This document shows positions 14,813 through 29,400 of a stretch of DNA of 64,000 nucleotides, in pieces. The stretch is from Amborella trichopoda (taxonomy: Eukaryota > Streptophyta > Magnoliopsida > Amborellales > Amborellaceae), in the NCBI RefSeq assembly GCF_000471905.2, contig NW_006497672.1, forward strand, positions 1,215,024 to 1,279,023, given 5' to 3'. Position numbers and translations under genes: made by a program. Each line of letters opens with the position of its first letter. Positions within the stretch are counted from its first letter, which is position 1. Under the pieces are notes generated by a model. It made no database searches and was not told the DNA's origin. It was given only the letters and a program-made list of their open reading frames with translations.

Positions 14813-17420
14813 TTAGTCCATAGTGAATGACCTCAAACTACTCAGCCTCGCTGCATGCAGCATGACCGTAAACTTCTCAGCCTCGGTCCATACTGCATGT
14901 CCCTAAACTGCTTAGCCTCCCTCCGTATTGCATGACCCTAAACTGCGCACCTTAGTCCACACTGCATGACCTTAAACTACTCAACCTCGGTCCATACCAC
15001 ATGTTCCCGTACTGCTAAGCCTCAGTGCATACTTCATGCCCCTAAACTGCTATGCCTAATTCCATAATGCATGACCCAAAACTGCTCAGCTTCAAACCAT
15101 ACTACACGAACCTTAACTGGTCAACCTTAGTCCATATTGCATAACACAAAACTGCTCAGCCTCAGTCCAAACTGCTTAACCCTTAACTGTTCAGCCTCTG
15201 TCCATACTGCATGAGCTTAGAATGCCTAGCCTAGGTCTATACTGCTTGGCCATAAATTATGTACCCTCAATCCATACTGTATGATACTAAATTGCTCAGT
15301 CTCGTTCCACACTGCATGACCCTAAACTGCAAAGCCTGGGTCTGTACTGCATGACCCTAAACTGCTTAGCGATGGTTCGTACTGCGTGACCCTAAACTGC
15401 AAAACCTCGGTCCATACCACATGACCCAAAACTGCACAGCCTCGTTCCATACTGCATGACCCAAAACTGCTCATCCCCGGTCCACACTAGATGACACTAA
15501 ATTGCATGGCCTCGGTCCATACGGTATGACCGTAAACTGCTCAGCCTCTGTCCATGCTACATGATCCTAAACTTCTCAGCCTCAGTATGTACTGCATGAC
15601 CCTAAACTACTAAGTCTCGACCTCTATTACATGACCCTAAACTGCTCAACCTCAATCCATACTGCACGACTCAAAACTGCTCAGCCTCGGTCCATGCTGC
15701 ATGACCCTAAACTTCTCCGCCTCCATGGATATCGCATGACCCTGCCTACTTTTCCTCTATCCACACTGCATGACACTAAACTACTCAGCCTTCGTACATA
15801 CTGCATGACACTAAACTGCTCAGCCTTCATACATACTGCATGACACTAAATTGCTCAGCCTTCATACATATTGCATGACTCTAAACTGCTCAGCCTTCGT
15901 ACATACTGCATGACACTAAACTGCTCAGCCTTCATACATACTGCATGACAATAAACTGCTTAGTCTCGATCAACACTGCATGACAAAAAACCCTCAGTCC
16001 ATGCTGCATGAATCTTAAACACTTAGCCTCGGTCCATACTGCGTGACCCTAAACTGCTCTGCCTCAGTCCATACTGCATGTCCCTAAACTGCTTATCCTA
16101 CGTATATACTGCATGACCCTAAACTTCTGAGCCTCAGTCTATACTGCATGACCCTAAACTTCCCTACCTCAATCCATAGTGCATGACCTTAAACTACAAA
16201 GCCGCAATCCACATTGCATGACTTCAAACTACTCAGCCTCGGTGCATGCAGCATGACCATAAACTGCTCATCCTCGGCCCATCTTGCATGTTCTAAAACT
16301 GCTTAGCCTCCGTCCATACTACAAGACCCTTCCACACTGCATGACCCTAATTTGCTAAGCCTAGATCCATACCGCATAATACTGTATTGCTCAACCTCAA
16401 TCCATACTTCATGCCCCTAAACTGCTATGCCTAAGTCCATAGTGCATGACTAAAAACCGCTCAGCCTTAGCCCATACTGCATGAACCTCAACAGGAAAAC
16501 CTCAGTCCATACTGCATAACAGTAAACTACTTAGCCTCTGTCCAAACTGCATAACCCTTAACTGCTCAGCCTCGGTCCGTATTGCACGAGCCTAAAATGC
16601 CTAGCCTCAGTCTATATTGCATGACCATAAACTCCGCACCCTCGGTCCATACTGTATGACACCAAACTGCTCAGCCTCGTTCCACACTTCAAGACCCTAA
16701 ACTACAAAACCTCGGTCTGTACTGCATGACCCTAAACTGCTCAACCTTGGTTCATACTGCATGACCCTAAACTGCTAATCCTCGGTCCACACCACATGAC
16801 CCTAAACTGGACAGCCTCATTCCATACTGCATGACCCAAAACTACACATCCTCGGTCCACACTAGAAGACCCTAAACTATAAGGCCTCGATCCATACTGC
16901 ATGACCGTAACTACTCAGCCATGGTCCATGCTACACGATCCTAAATTGCTCAATCTCGGTATATACTGCATGACCCAAAATTGCTAAGTATCGGTCCCTA
17001 CCGCATGACCCTAAACGGCACAACCTCATTATATAATGCATGACCCTAAACTGTTTAGCCTCAGTCCATACTGCATGACCCTAAACTTCTCTGCCTCGAT
17101 GGATACTGCATGACCCTACCTGCTTCTCCTCTATTCATACTCCATGACACTAAACTGTTCAGCCTTCGTACATACTGCATGAAACTAAACTGCTCAGCCT
17201 CGGTCAACACTGCATGACCATAAACCCGCAATCCATGCTGCATGACACTTAACCACTCAGCCTCGGTCCATACTGCATGACCGTAAATTGCTCTGCCTCG
17301 GTCCATACTGCATGACCCTAAACTGCTCAGTCACTGTACATACAGCATGACCCTAAACGGCAGAGCCTCAGTCCATACAGCATGACCCTAAACTTCTTTA
17401 CCTCGATCCATACTACAAGA
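14813..17420 (+). repeat. 1,375-bp HOR, two adjacent units
   Basis: Two tandem units of about 39 monomers are aligned by several landmarks with nearly constant spacing: TATGCCTA at 15051 and 16426 (1375 bp), CTCGTTCCACAC at 15301 and 16676 (1375 bp), the ATGGATAnnGCATGACCCT monomer at 15725 and 17099 (1374 bp), and TGCATGCAGCATGACC at 14852 and 16243 (1391 bp). Between the landmarks the variants follow the same order. A five-monomer expansion at 15786-15960 is present only in the first unit and is offset by losses elsewhere. Confidence 0.85.
15786..15960 (+). repeat. Local amplification of one variant monomer, five copies
   Basis: Five consecutive monomers share CAGCCTTC(G/A)TACATA followed by TGCATGACACTAAA, an unusual variant in which the second half reads TTCGTACATA rather than CTCGGTCCATA. 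They start at 15786, 15821, 15856, 15891 and 15926, exactly 35 bp apart, and are almost identical to each other. The related positions in the next HOR units (about 17160 and 19670) have only one or two such monomers, so this is a recent local expansion. Confidence 0.9.
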
Positions 17421-20400
17421 CCCTAAACTTCTTAGCCTTGGTTCATGCTGCATGACCCTTAACTGCGCAGCCTCGGTCCATATTGCAAGACCCTAACCTG
17501 CTCAGCCTCGCTCCATACTACATGACAATAAAATGCTCAGCCTCGTTCCATACTGCATGATCATAAACTGCTCAGCCTCGATCCATACTGCATTACCCTG
17601 TACTGTTGAGCCTCGTTCCAAACTACATGACCCTAAACACAGCATGACCACAAAGCCTCGGCCCATAGTGCATGACCTCAAACTCATCTGCCTCGGTCCA
17701 TACCGCACGACCCTAAACTGTTCATCCTCGGTCCACATCATATGACCCTAAACTGCTAAGGCTCTATCCCTACTGCGGGACCCTAAACTGCTCAGCCTCA
17801 CTCCATACTGCATGACCATAAACTGCTCAACCTTGGTCCATACTGAATGACCCTAAACTGCTCCACCTTGGTCCATACTGCGTGACCCTACACTGCTCAA
17901 TGTCAATCCATACAGCAAGACCCGAAACTGCTCAGCCTCTGTACATACTGCATGATCACAAACTGCTCAGCCTCCATCCACTCTACATGACCGTAAAACC
18001 TCGAGCCATGTTGTATGGCTCATAAATGCTCAGCCTCGGTCCCTACTGGATGACCCTAAACTACTCCGCCTTGGCCCATACTGCATGCTGCTAAACTGCT
18101 CAGCCTCGATCCATAGTGCCTGACCCTAAACTGCTCTGCCTTGCTCCATAGTACATGATGCTAAACTGCTCAGCCTCCATCCATACTGCATAACCCTATA
18201 TTGCTGAGCCTAGGTCCATATTGCATGACCGTAAACTGCTTTGCCATGGTTCATACTACATGACCCGAAACTGCTCATCCTCGATCAACACTTCATGACC
18301 CTAAACTGCTCGGCCTCGGTCCATAATGCATAACTTGAAATAGCTCACCCTCAGTCCATACTGCATGACCTTAAACATCTCAACGTTGGTACAAACTGCG
18401 TGACCCCAAACTACTCAGGCTCGGTCCATACTGCACGACCCTAAATTACTCAGGCACAATCCATACTGCATGACCGGCATGACCCTAAATTACTCAATCA
18501 CAGTCCATACTGCAGGACCCTAAACATTTTAGCCTCCGTCCATGCTGCATGACCCATTACAATGCAAACTCTATCCATACTGCATGACCTTACACTGCTG
18601 ATTTGCATTCCAAACTGCATGACCCTATACTGCTCAGCCTTTGTCCATATTGCCTTAACATAAAGCCTCAGTCCATATTGCATGACCCTAAATTGCTCAG
18701 CCTCAATCCATACTACATGACCCTAAACTGTTCGTCCTCGGTCCACACTAAATGACCCTAAACTGCTCAGCCTCGATCCATAATGCATGGCCTTGAACTG
18801 CTTAGCCTCGATCCGTTCCGGATGGCCCAAAATTGCTCAGCCTCAGTTCTTACCGCATGACCCTTAACTGCTCAGCCTCGATCCATACGGCAAGACCCTA
18901 CACTGCTAAGCCTCGGTCATACTGCATGTCCCTAAACTGCTCAGCCTTCGTTCAAACTGCAAGACCCTACACTGCGCAACCTCAGTCAAGATTGAGTGAC
19001 CCGAAACTGGTCAGCCTCGATTTACACCACATGACACTGTCCTGCTCAGCCTTGATCCGTATTGCATGCCCCAAAACAGCTCTGCCTCAGCCCATAGTGC
19101 ATGATCATAAACTGTTCAGCCACGGCCCATACTGCACGACCCTAAACTGGTCAAGCTCAGTCCATACTGCATAACCCCAAACTGCTCAGCCTCGGTCAAA
19201 ATAGCATAACCCATAACTACTCAGCCTCGATCTGCAATTCATGAGCTTAAAATGCAAAGCCACAGTCTGTACTGCATGACCCTATACTCCTCACCCTCGT
19301 TCCATACTGTATGACATTAAACTACTCAGCCTCGTTCCACACTGCGTGACCCAAAATTGCACAGCCTCGGTCTGAATTGCGTGACCCTAAACTGCTCATC
19401 CTCAGTTCACCCTAAACTGCACGGCCTCAATCCATACTGAATGACTGTAAACTACTCAGCCTCAGTCCGTACCGCACGATCCTAAACTGCTCAGCCTCAG
19501 TATATATTGCATGAATCTAAACTGTTATGTCTCGATCCCTACTGCATTTCCCTAAACTGCTCAGCCTCGGTTCATACTGCATGACCCTAAACTTCTCCGC
19601 CTGGATAGATTCAGCATGACCCTACCTGCTTTTCCTCTATCCATACTGCATGAAACTAAACTACTCAGCCTTCGTACATATTGCATGACACTAAACTGTT
19701 CACCCTCGATCAACACTGCATGACCATAAACCCTTAATGGATGCTGCATGACTCTTAACCACTCAGCCTCGGTCCATACTGCATGACCCTAAACTGTTCG
19801 GCCTCCGTCCATACTACATGACCCTAAACTGCTCAGCCTCCGTACATACTGCATGACCCTAAACTGCTGAGCCTCAGTCCTTACTGCATGACTCCAAACT
19901 GCTCTACCTCGGTCCATACTGCATGACCGTAAACTACTCAACCTCGGTTCATGTTGCATGACCCTTTACTGTGCAGCCTCGATCCCTACTACATGACCCT
20001 AAACTGCTCAGCCTCGCTCCATACTGCATGACACTAAACAGCTCGGCGTTGGTCCATACTGCATTAAGGTAAGCTACCCGTCCTCGGTCCATACAGCATG
20101 ACCCTAAGCTGCTCATCCTCAGTCCATGCCGCAAGACACTAAATTGCACCGCCTTGGGATGTACTGCATGACCATAAACTTCTCTCAGCCTCGATCCATA
20201 CTACATTACCCTGTACTGTTGAGCCTCGTTCCAAATTGCATGACTTTAAACACAGCATGACCATAAAGCCTCGGCCCATACTACATGACCTCAAACTTCT
20301 CAACCTCGGTCCATACTGCATGACCCTAAACTACTCATCCTCAGTCCACACCATATGACCTTAAACCTCTAAGGCTCGGTCTCCATTGCATGACTGTAAA

Positions 20401-23400
20401 CTTCTCAGCCTCATTCCGTACTGCAAGAGCATAAACTGCTCAACCTTGGTCCGTAGTGCACGACTCTAAACTGCTCCGCCTCGGTCCATACCACGTGACT
20501 CGACACTGCTCTACATTGATCCATACTGCATGACCCAAAACAGCCCAGCGTCTGTACATACTGCATGATCAAAAGTTGCCCAGCTTGGGTCCACACTAAA
20601 TGACTGTAAAACCTCGGTCCATACTGCATGACTCATAAATGATCTGCCTCGGTCCATACTGCATGACCCTAATCTGCTCCGCCTTGGTCCATACTGAATG
20701 CCGTTAAACTGGTCAGCCTCGATCCATAGTGCATGACCCTAAACTGATCCGCCTTAGTCCATACTGCATGACGCTAATCTGCTCAGCCTCCATTCATACT
20801 GCATGACCCTATATTGCTGAGCCTCGGTCCATACTGCATGACACGAAACTACTCAGCCTCTGTCCACACTGCATGACCATAAATCCTCGGTCCGTAATGC
20901 ATGACCCTAAACAGCTCAGCCGCGGTCCATACTACAAGACCCCAAACTACTCATCCTCGGTCAACACTACATGACCCTAAACTGCTCAGCCTCGGTCCAT
21001 AATGCATGGCCCTAAATTGCTCAGCCTCGGTCCCTACCGCATGGCCCAAAACTGCTTAGCCTCGGTTCATACTGCGTGACCCTTAACAACTCAGCCTCGG
21101 TCCATACCGCAAGACCCTATACTTCTCAGCCTCGGCCAATACTACATTTCCCTAAACTGCTCAACCTCGATCCACACCATATGACCCCAAACTTCTCAGC
21201 CTCGGTCCATACTACATGGCAGAAAACTGCTCATCCACGGTCCACACTACCTGACCGTAAACTGCTTAGCCTCGGTCCACAATGCATGACCCTAAACTGC
21301 TCCGCCTCAGTCCTTACTGCATGGCCCTGAACTTCTCAGCCTCGGTACATAATTCATGACCCTAAACTGCTCAGTCTCGGTCCATGCTGCATGACTCGAA
21401 ACTGCTCGGGCAGGGTCAATGCTGAATGACCCTAAACTGTTTAGCCTCAATCCAAAGTGCATTACCCTAAACATCTCTGCCTCAGTCCATACTGCATGGC
21501 CTTAAGCAGGTCAGACTCGATACATACAGCGTGACCGTAAATTGCTAAGCCTCGGTATATATTGAATGACCCGAAAGAGCACTATCTCAGTCCATACTAA
21601 AGGACCCCTAAACTGCTCAGCCTTGGTCTCTGCTGCCTGACCCTATACTGCACCGCCTTGGTCCCTACTGAGTGACCCGAAACTGCTTAGCCTTGATCCA
21701 TACAACATGACCTTATAAGGCAAAGCCTCGTTCCTTACTGCATGACACTGAACTACTTAGCCACGTATTAGACTCCATGCTCATAAAGCCTTGGTCGATA
21801 CTGCATGACTGTAAACTGCTCACCCTTAGTCCATACTGCATGACCCTAAACTGCTCAGTCTCGGTTCATACTGCATGACCTAAAACTTCTTAGTATCGGT
21901 GCGTACTGCGTGACCCTAAACAGCTCAACCTAGGTTCATACTGCTTGACCCGAAACCGCTCAATCTCAGTCCATACTGCATGACTCTAAACTGCTCAGCC
22001 TCGGTATATAATGCATGACCCTAAATGGCTTAGCCTCGGTGCTTACCGCATGACCCAATACTACTCAGCTTCAGTCCATATTACAGGACCTTAAGCAAGT
22101 CATCCTCGGTCCATACAGCCTAACCCTTGACTGTTCAGCCTCAGTCCATATTGCATATCCCTAACCTGATCGACCACAGTCCACACTGCATGGCGCTAAA
22201 GTCCCCAGTCTCGGTCCATAGCGCATGACCCTAAAGGGCTCAGGCTTGGTCCATACAACATGACCCAAAACTGCACAACCATAGCCCGCACTGCATGACC
22301 CTAAATTGCTCAGCATCGGCCCGTAATACATGAGCCAAAAGGGCTCAGGCTCGGCCCATAGTGCATGATCTTAAACTGCTCCGCCTTGGTCTATACTGTA
22401 TGACGCTAAACTGCTCAGCCTCACACCATACTGCATGATGCTATACTTCTGAGCCTCGACCCATACAACATGATCATAAACTATTAGCCTCAATCCATGT
22501 TGCAAGTCCTTAAAATGCTCAGCCTTCGTTCATACTGCAAGACCCGACACTGCGCAACCTCAGTCAAGACTGCGTGACCCTAAACTGCTCAGCCTCGGTG
22601 CATACCACATGACACTATACTGCTTAGCCTCGGTTCATTCTGCATGCCCCAAAACTGCTCTTCCTCAGCCCGTAGTGCATGACCCTAAACTGCTCAGCCT
22701 CGGCCCATACTGCACGAACCTAAACTAGTCAACCTCAGTCAATAATGCATAACCGCTAACTGCTCAGCCTCAATCCAAACTGCAAAACCCTTAACAGCTC
22801 AGCCTCGGTCTGTAATTCAAGAGTCTAAAATGCTCAGCCTAGGTCTTTACGGCATGACCCTATACTCCTCACCCTCCTTCCATACTATATGACACTAAAC
22901 GGCTCAGCCTCGTTCCACATTGCATGACCCTAAAGTACACAACCTCGGTCCGACTGCATGACCTTAAACTGCTCTGCCTAGGTCCATACTGCCTGACTCT
23001 AAACTGCACAGCCTCCGTACATACTGCATGACCCTAAACTGCTGAGCCTCAGTCCATACTGCATGACCTTAAACTGCTCTACCTCGGTCGTTACTGCATG
23101 ACCCGAAACTGCTCAGCCTCGGTTCATGCTGCATGACCCTTTACTGTGCAGCCTCGATCCATACTGCAAGGCCGTAAACTACTCAGCCTCGCTCCATACT
23201 ACATGACACTAAACTACTCCGCCTCGGTCCATACCGCACTAACCTAAACTACTCATCCTCGGCCCATACTGCATGTCCCTAAACTGCTCAGCCTCGGTCC
23301 ACGTTGCATGACACTAAACTTCTTCGCCTTGGTTCACACTGCATGACCATAAACTGCTCAGGCTCGATCCATACTACATTACCCTGCACTGTGGAGCCGT

Positions 23401-26400
23401 GTTCCAAACTGCATGACCTTAAACACAGCTTGACCATAAAGCCTCAGTCCATACTGCATGACCTCAAACTTCTCAGCCTCGGTCCATACTGCATGACCCT
23501 AAACTGCTCATCCTCGGTCCACACCATATGACCCTAAACTGCTAAGGCTTGGTCTCTACTGCATGACCGTAAACTTCTCAGCCACATTCCATACTGTAGG
23601 ACCATAAACTGCTCAACCTTGGTCCGTACTGGATGACCCTAAACTGCTCTGCCTTGGTCAACACTGCGTGACCCTACACTGCTCAGCGTCGATCCATACT
23701 GCATGACCTGAAACAACTCAACCTCGATACATATTGCATGATCATAAACTTCTCAGCCTAGGTCCACACTACATGACCGTAAAACCTCGGTCCATGGTGC
23801 ATGACTCATAAATGCTCAGCCTTGGTCCATGCAGCAAGACCAAAAATTGCTCCTCCTTGGTCCATACTGCTTGTCGATAAACTGCTCAGCCTCTATCCAT
23901 AGTGCATGACCCTAAACTTCTCCACCTTGGTCCTTACTGCATGACGCTAAACTGCTCAGCCTCCATCCATACTGCATGACCCTATACTGTTGAGCCTCGG
24001 TCCATACTGCATGTCTGTAAACTGCTTTGCCTAGGTTCATACTAAATGACCCTAACCTGCTCATCCTCGATCCACACTTCATGACCCAAAACTGCTCAGC
24101 CTCGGTCCATAATGCATGACCCTAATCTTCTCAGCCTTGATCCATACTGCATGACCCTAAACTTCTAAACCATGGTACAAACTTCATGACCCAAAACTGC
24201 TCAAGCTCGATCCACACTGCAAGACCCTAAATTACTCAGGTACAGGCCATACTGCATGACCCTAAACATTTTATCCTCTGTCCATGCTGCATGACCCTTA
24301 ACTGTGCAGCCTCTATCCACACTACATGACCTTATACTACTGATCCACGTTCCATACCGCATGACCCTAAACTGCTCAACCTCTGTCCACACTGCATGAC
24401 CATAAAGCCTCGGTCCATATTGCATGACCCTAAATTCCTTAGCCTCGGTCCGTACTACATGACCCTACCTCAGTCCACACTACATGACCTTAAACTGCTC
24501 AGCCTCGGTCCATAATGCATGACCCTAAACTACTCAGCTTCGGTCCCTACCGCATGGCTCTAAACTGCTTAGCCTCGATTCATATCGCATGACCCTTGAC
24601 CACTCAGCCTCGGTCCATACTGGAAGACTCTATACTGCTCAGCCTCGGTCCATACTACATGACCTTAAACTGAAGAGTCTCTGTCCACACTGCATGAACC
24701 TGTACTACTCATCCTCGGTCCATGTTGCATTTCCCTAAACTGCTCAACCTCGGTCCACATCACATGACTCTAAACTTCTCAGCCTCGGTCCTTACTACAT
24801 GACCCTAAATTGCCCATCCTCGGTCCACACTACATGATCGTAAACTGCTCGCCTCGGTCCATAATGCATGACCCTAAACTGCTCCTCCTCAGTCCTTACT
24901 GCATGGCCCTAAACTTCTTTGCCTCGGTACATTCTACATGACCATAAGTTGCTCAGGCTCGGTCCATACTGCATAACTCAAAACTGCTCAAGCAGGGTCT
25001 GTACTGAATGACCCTAAATTGTTCAGCCTCAATCCAAACTGCATGACCCTAGACATCCTAGCCTCAGTCCATACTGCATGGCCATAAACAGCTCAGACTC
25101 GGTACATATAGAGTGACCCTAAACTGCTCGGCCTCGGTACATACTGAATGACCCGAAAATGCACAGTCTCAGTCCATACTACAGAACCGTAAACTGCTCA
25201 GCCTAGGTCCATGCTGCATGACCCTATACTGCTCCGTCATGGTCCCTACTGCGTGACCCTAAACTGCTTAGCCTTGATCCATACTGCATGACCTTATAAG
25301 GCTAAGCCTCGTTCCTTACTGCATGACACTGAACTGCTTAGCCACGTATTAGACTCCATGCTCAAAAAGCCTCAACCGATACTGCATAACTCTTAACTGC
25401 TCAGCCTCAGTCCATACTGCATAACCCAAAAATGCTCAGTTTCAGTCCATACTGCATGACCCTAAACCGTTTAGTATCGGTGCTTACTGCGTGACCCTAA
25501 ATTGCTCAACCTAGGTCCATAGTGCCTGACCCTAAACTGCTCAGTCTTGGTCCATACTGCAGACCCTAAACTGCTCAGCCTCGGTACATAATGCCAGACC
25601 CTAAACAGCTCAGCCTCGGTGCTTACCGCACGACCCAATACTGCTCAGCCTCTGTCCATATTGCATGACCCTAAATAGGTCAGCCTCGCTCCACACAGCC
25701 TGACCCTTAACTATTTAGCCTTGGTCCAAGCTGCATGTCCCTAAACTATTCAACCGTAGCCCACACAGCATGACCCTAAAGTCCATAGTCTCGGTCCATA
25801 GCGCCTGACCCTAAAGGGCTCAAGCTTGGTCCACACGGCATGACCAAAAAGTACACAACCTCAGTCTGCACTGCATGACCCTAAAGTGCTCAGCATCGGC
25901 CCATAATGCATGACCCCAAAGGGCTCAGGCTCGGCCCATAGTGCATGACCCTCAACCCCTCAGTGTGTACTACATGACACTAAACTACTCAGCCTCGGCC
26001 CATACAACATGACCTTAAACTAATCATCCTCGGTCTGTACTGCATGACCCTAAACTGCTCAGGCAGGGTCCATACTGCATGACCCTAAACTGTTTTGCCT
26101 CAGTCCATAGTGCATGACCCTAAACTGCTTATTCTCCCTCAATACTGCGAGACATAAAACTGCTCAGCCTTTCTACATACAGCGTGACCCAAAACTGCAC
26201 AGTCTCGTTCCATACTACAAGACCCTAAACTACTTAGCTTCCGTCCATGTTTCACGACCCTAAACTGCTCAATCTCGATCTATAATGCATGACACTATAT
26301 GCCTAAGCCTCGTTCCTTATTGCATGAGCCTAAACTGCTTAGCTTCGGTCCACACTGCATGGTTGGAAAGCCGCGGTCCATACTGCATGACTCTAAACAT

Positions 26401-29400
26401 CTCAGCCCCAGTTTATACTGCATGACCCTAAAAATCTCAATCTTGGTTCATACTGCAAGACCCTAAACTACTCAGTCTCAGTCCATACTGCATGACCCTC
26501 AACTATTCAGCTGTGGTCCATACTGCATGACCCTAAACTGCACCGTCTCGTTTCATACTGCATGACCCTCAACTGCTCAGCTTTGGTACAAACTACTTGA
26601 CCCTTAACTGCTAAGCCTTGATCCTTAACCGCATGACCCAAAATTGCTCAGTCTCAGTCCAAATTGCATGACTCTAAACTACTCAGCTTCGGTACAAACT
26701 ACTTGACCGTTCACTGCTAAGCCTTGATCCTTAACCGCAAGACCCAAAATTGCTCAGTCTCAGTCCATATTGCATGACCCTAAACTACTCAGCTTTGATC
26801 CATAAAGCATGACCCAAAATTTCTCATCTTAAGTCCACACTGCATGTTCCTAAACTGCTCAGCCTCAGTCCATACAGCGAGACCCTAAACTGCTCAGCCT
26901 TGGTCCATACTACATGACCCAATACTGCTGAGCCTCGTTCCATACTGAATGACTCTAAACTGCATGACCATAAATTGCGGTCCATACTGCATGACCCGAT
27001 TGCACTAAGCTTTGGTCCATACTGCATGACTCCAAACTACTCATCCTAGGTCCACACTACTGGGCCCTAAACTGCTCAGCCTCGATACATCCTGCATGAC
27101 CCTAAACTTCTTTGCCTTCGTTCATACTGCATGTTGCTAAACTGCTCAGCCTCGATCCATAGTGCATGACCCTAAACTTCTCCGCCTTGGTCCATACTAC
27201 ATGACGCTAAACTGCTCACCCTCCATCCATACTGCATGACCCCATACTGTTGAGCCTGGGTCCATACTGCTTGACCGTAAATTGCTTTGCCTCAGTTCAT
27301 AATACAGGAACCTAAACTGCTCATCCTTGGTCCACACTTCATGACCCTAAACGGTTCAGCCTCGGTTCAAAATGCATGGCCCTAAACTCCTCAGTCTCGA
27401 TCCATACTGCGTGACCCTAAATTGCTCAGCCTAGGTACATAATGCATGACCCTAAACTGCTAAGCCTCGGTGCTTACCGCATGAACCAATACTGCTCAGC
27501 CTCAGTCCATATTGCAACACCCTACACAAGTCAGCCTCGATTAATTGTTCACCCTCTGTCCATACTGCATTTCCCTAAACTAATCAACCGCAGTCCCCAC
27601 TGCATGACGCGAAAATCCTCAGTCTCGTTCCATAGAGCATGACCCTTAAGCGCTAAGGCCTGGTCCATATTGCATGACTCAAAACTGTGCAACCTCAGTG
27701 CGCACTGCATGACCTTAAAGTGCTCAGCATTGGCCCATAGTGCACGACCCAAAAGGGCTCAGGCTCTGCCCATAGTGTATGACCCTAAACTGCTCTGCCT
27801 TGGTCCTAACAGTATGACGTTAAACTGCTCAGCCTCCATCCATACTACAAAACCCTTACCTGCTCAGCCTCGGTCCGTGATTCATGAGCGTAAAATACCT
27901 TGCCTTGATTTATAACGCAAGACCCTATAATCCTCACCCTCGTTCCATACTGTATGACACTAAATTTCTCTGCCTCGTTCCACACTGCATGACCCTAAAC
28001 AACACAGCCTCAGTCCGCACTGCAAGACCCCAAGCTGCTCAATGTTGGTCTATATGGGATGACCCTAAACTGCTCTGCCTCGATCCATACTGCATGATCG
28101 ATACTGCATGACCCTATATGGGATGTCCACATTGCATGACAATAAAGCCTCAGCCTGTACTGCATGACCCTAAACTACTCAGCCTCAGCCCATAAAGCCT
28201 TAATCTGTACTGCATGACTCTAAACTTCTCAGCCTCGGCCCATACAACACGACTTTAAACTAATCATCCTCGGCAGGTTCCATACTGCATGACCTTAAAT
28301 TGTTCCGCCTTAGTCCATAGTGCACGACCCTAAACTGCTTAGCCTCACTACATATTGCATGACCAAAAACTGCTCAGCTTTTGTACATACAGCGTGACCC
28401 TAAATTGTACAGTCTCGTTCCATACTACAGGACCCTAAACTAATTAGCCTCGGTCCATGTTTCATGACCCTAAACTGCTCCGCCTCAGTCCCTACTGCAT
28501 GACCCTAGACTGTTCAACCTCGATCTGTACTGCATGACACTATATGCTTAAGCCTCGTTCCCTACTGCATGAGCTTAAACTGCTCAGCTTCGGTCCACAC
28601 TGCATGATTAGAAAGCCTCGATCCATACTGCATGACTTTAAACAACTCAGCCTCAGTTCATACTGCATGGCCCTAAACATCTCAATCTCGTTTCATACTG
28701 CATGACCGTAAACTCCTCAGTCTCAGTCCATACTACATGACCCTAGACTGCTCCGTCTAGTTTCATACTGCAAGGCCCTAAACTACCCAGCCTCGGTACA
28801 TACTACTTGACCCTTAACTGCTCAGCCTCGGTCCGTACCGCATGACCCGAAATTGCTCAGTCTCAGTCCATATTGCATGATCCTAAACTACTCAGCTTCG
28901 GTCCATAAAGCATGACCGTAAAATGCTCATCTTAGGTTCTCATTGCATGATCCTAAACTGCTCAACCTCGGTCCATACTGCGTGACCCTAAACTGCTCAG
29001 CCTCGTTCCATACTGCATGACACTAAACTCCTTCGCATCGGTTCGTACTACATGACTCTGAACTGCTCCTCCTTGAACCATAATGCATGTTAAACTGCTC
29101 AGCCTCGGTCCATACTGCATGACCCAATACTGCTGGGCCTCGTTACATACTGTATGACTCTAAACTGCTCAACCACAGTCCACACTGGATGACCATAAAT
29201 CGCGGTCCATACTGCATGACCCTATTTCACTCATCCTCGGTCCATACTGCATGAGTCCAAACTACTCATCCTAGGTCCACACTACTGGACCCTCAGCTAC
29301 TCAGCCTCGTTCCATGCCTCATGATCCTAAACTCCTCAGCCTCGGTTCATACTGCATGACCTTAAACTGGTTAGCCTCGGTCCTTATAACATGATCCTAA

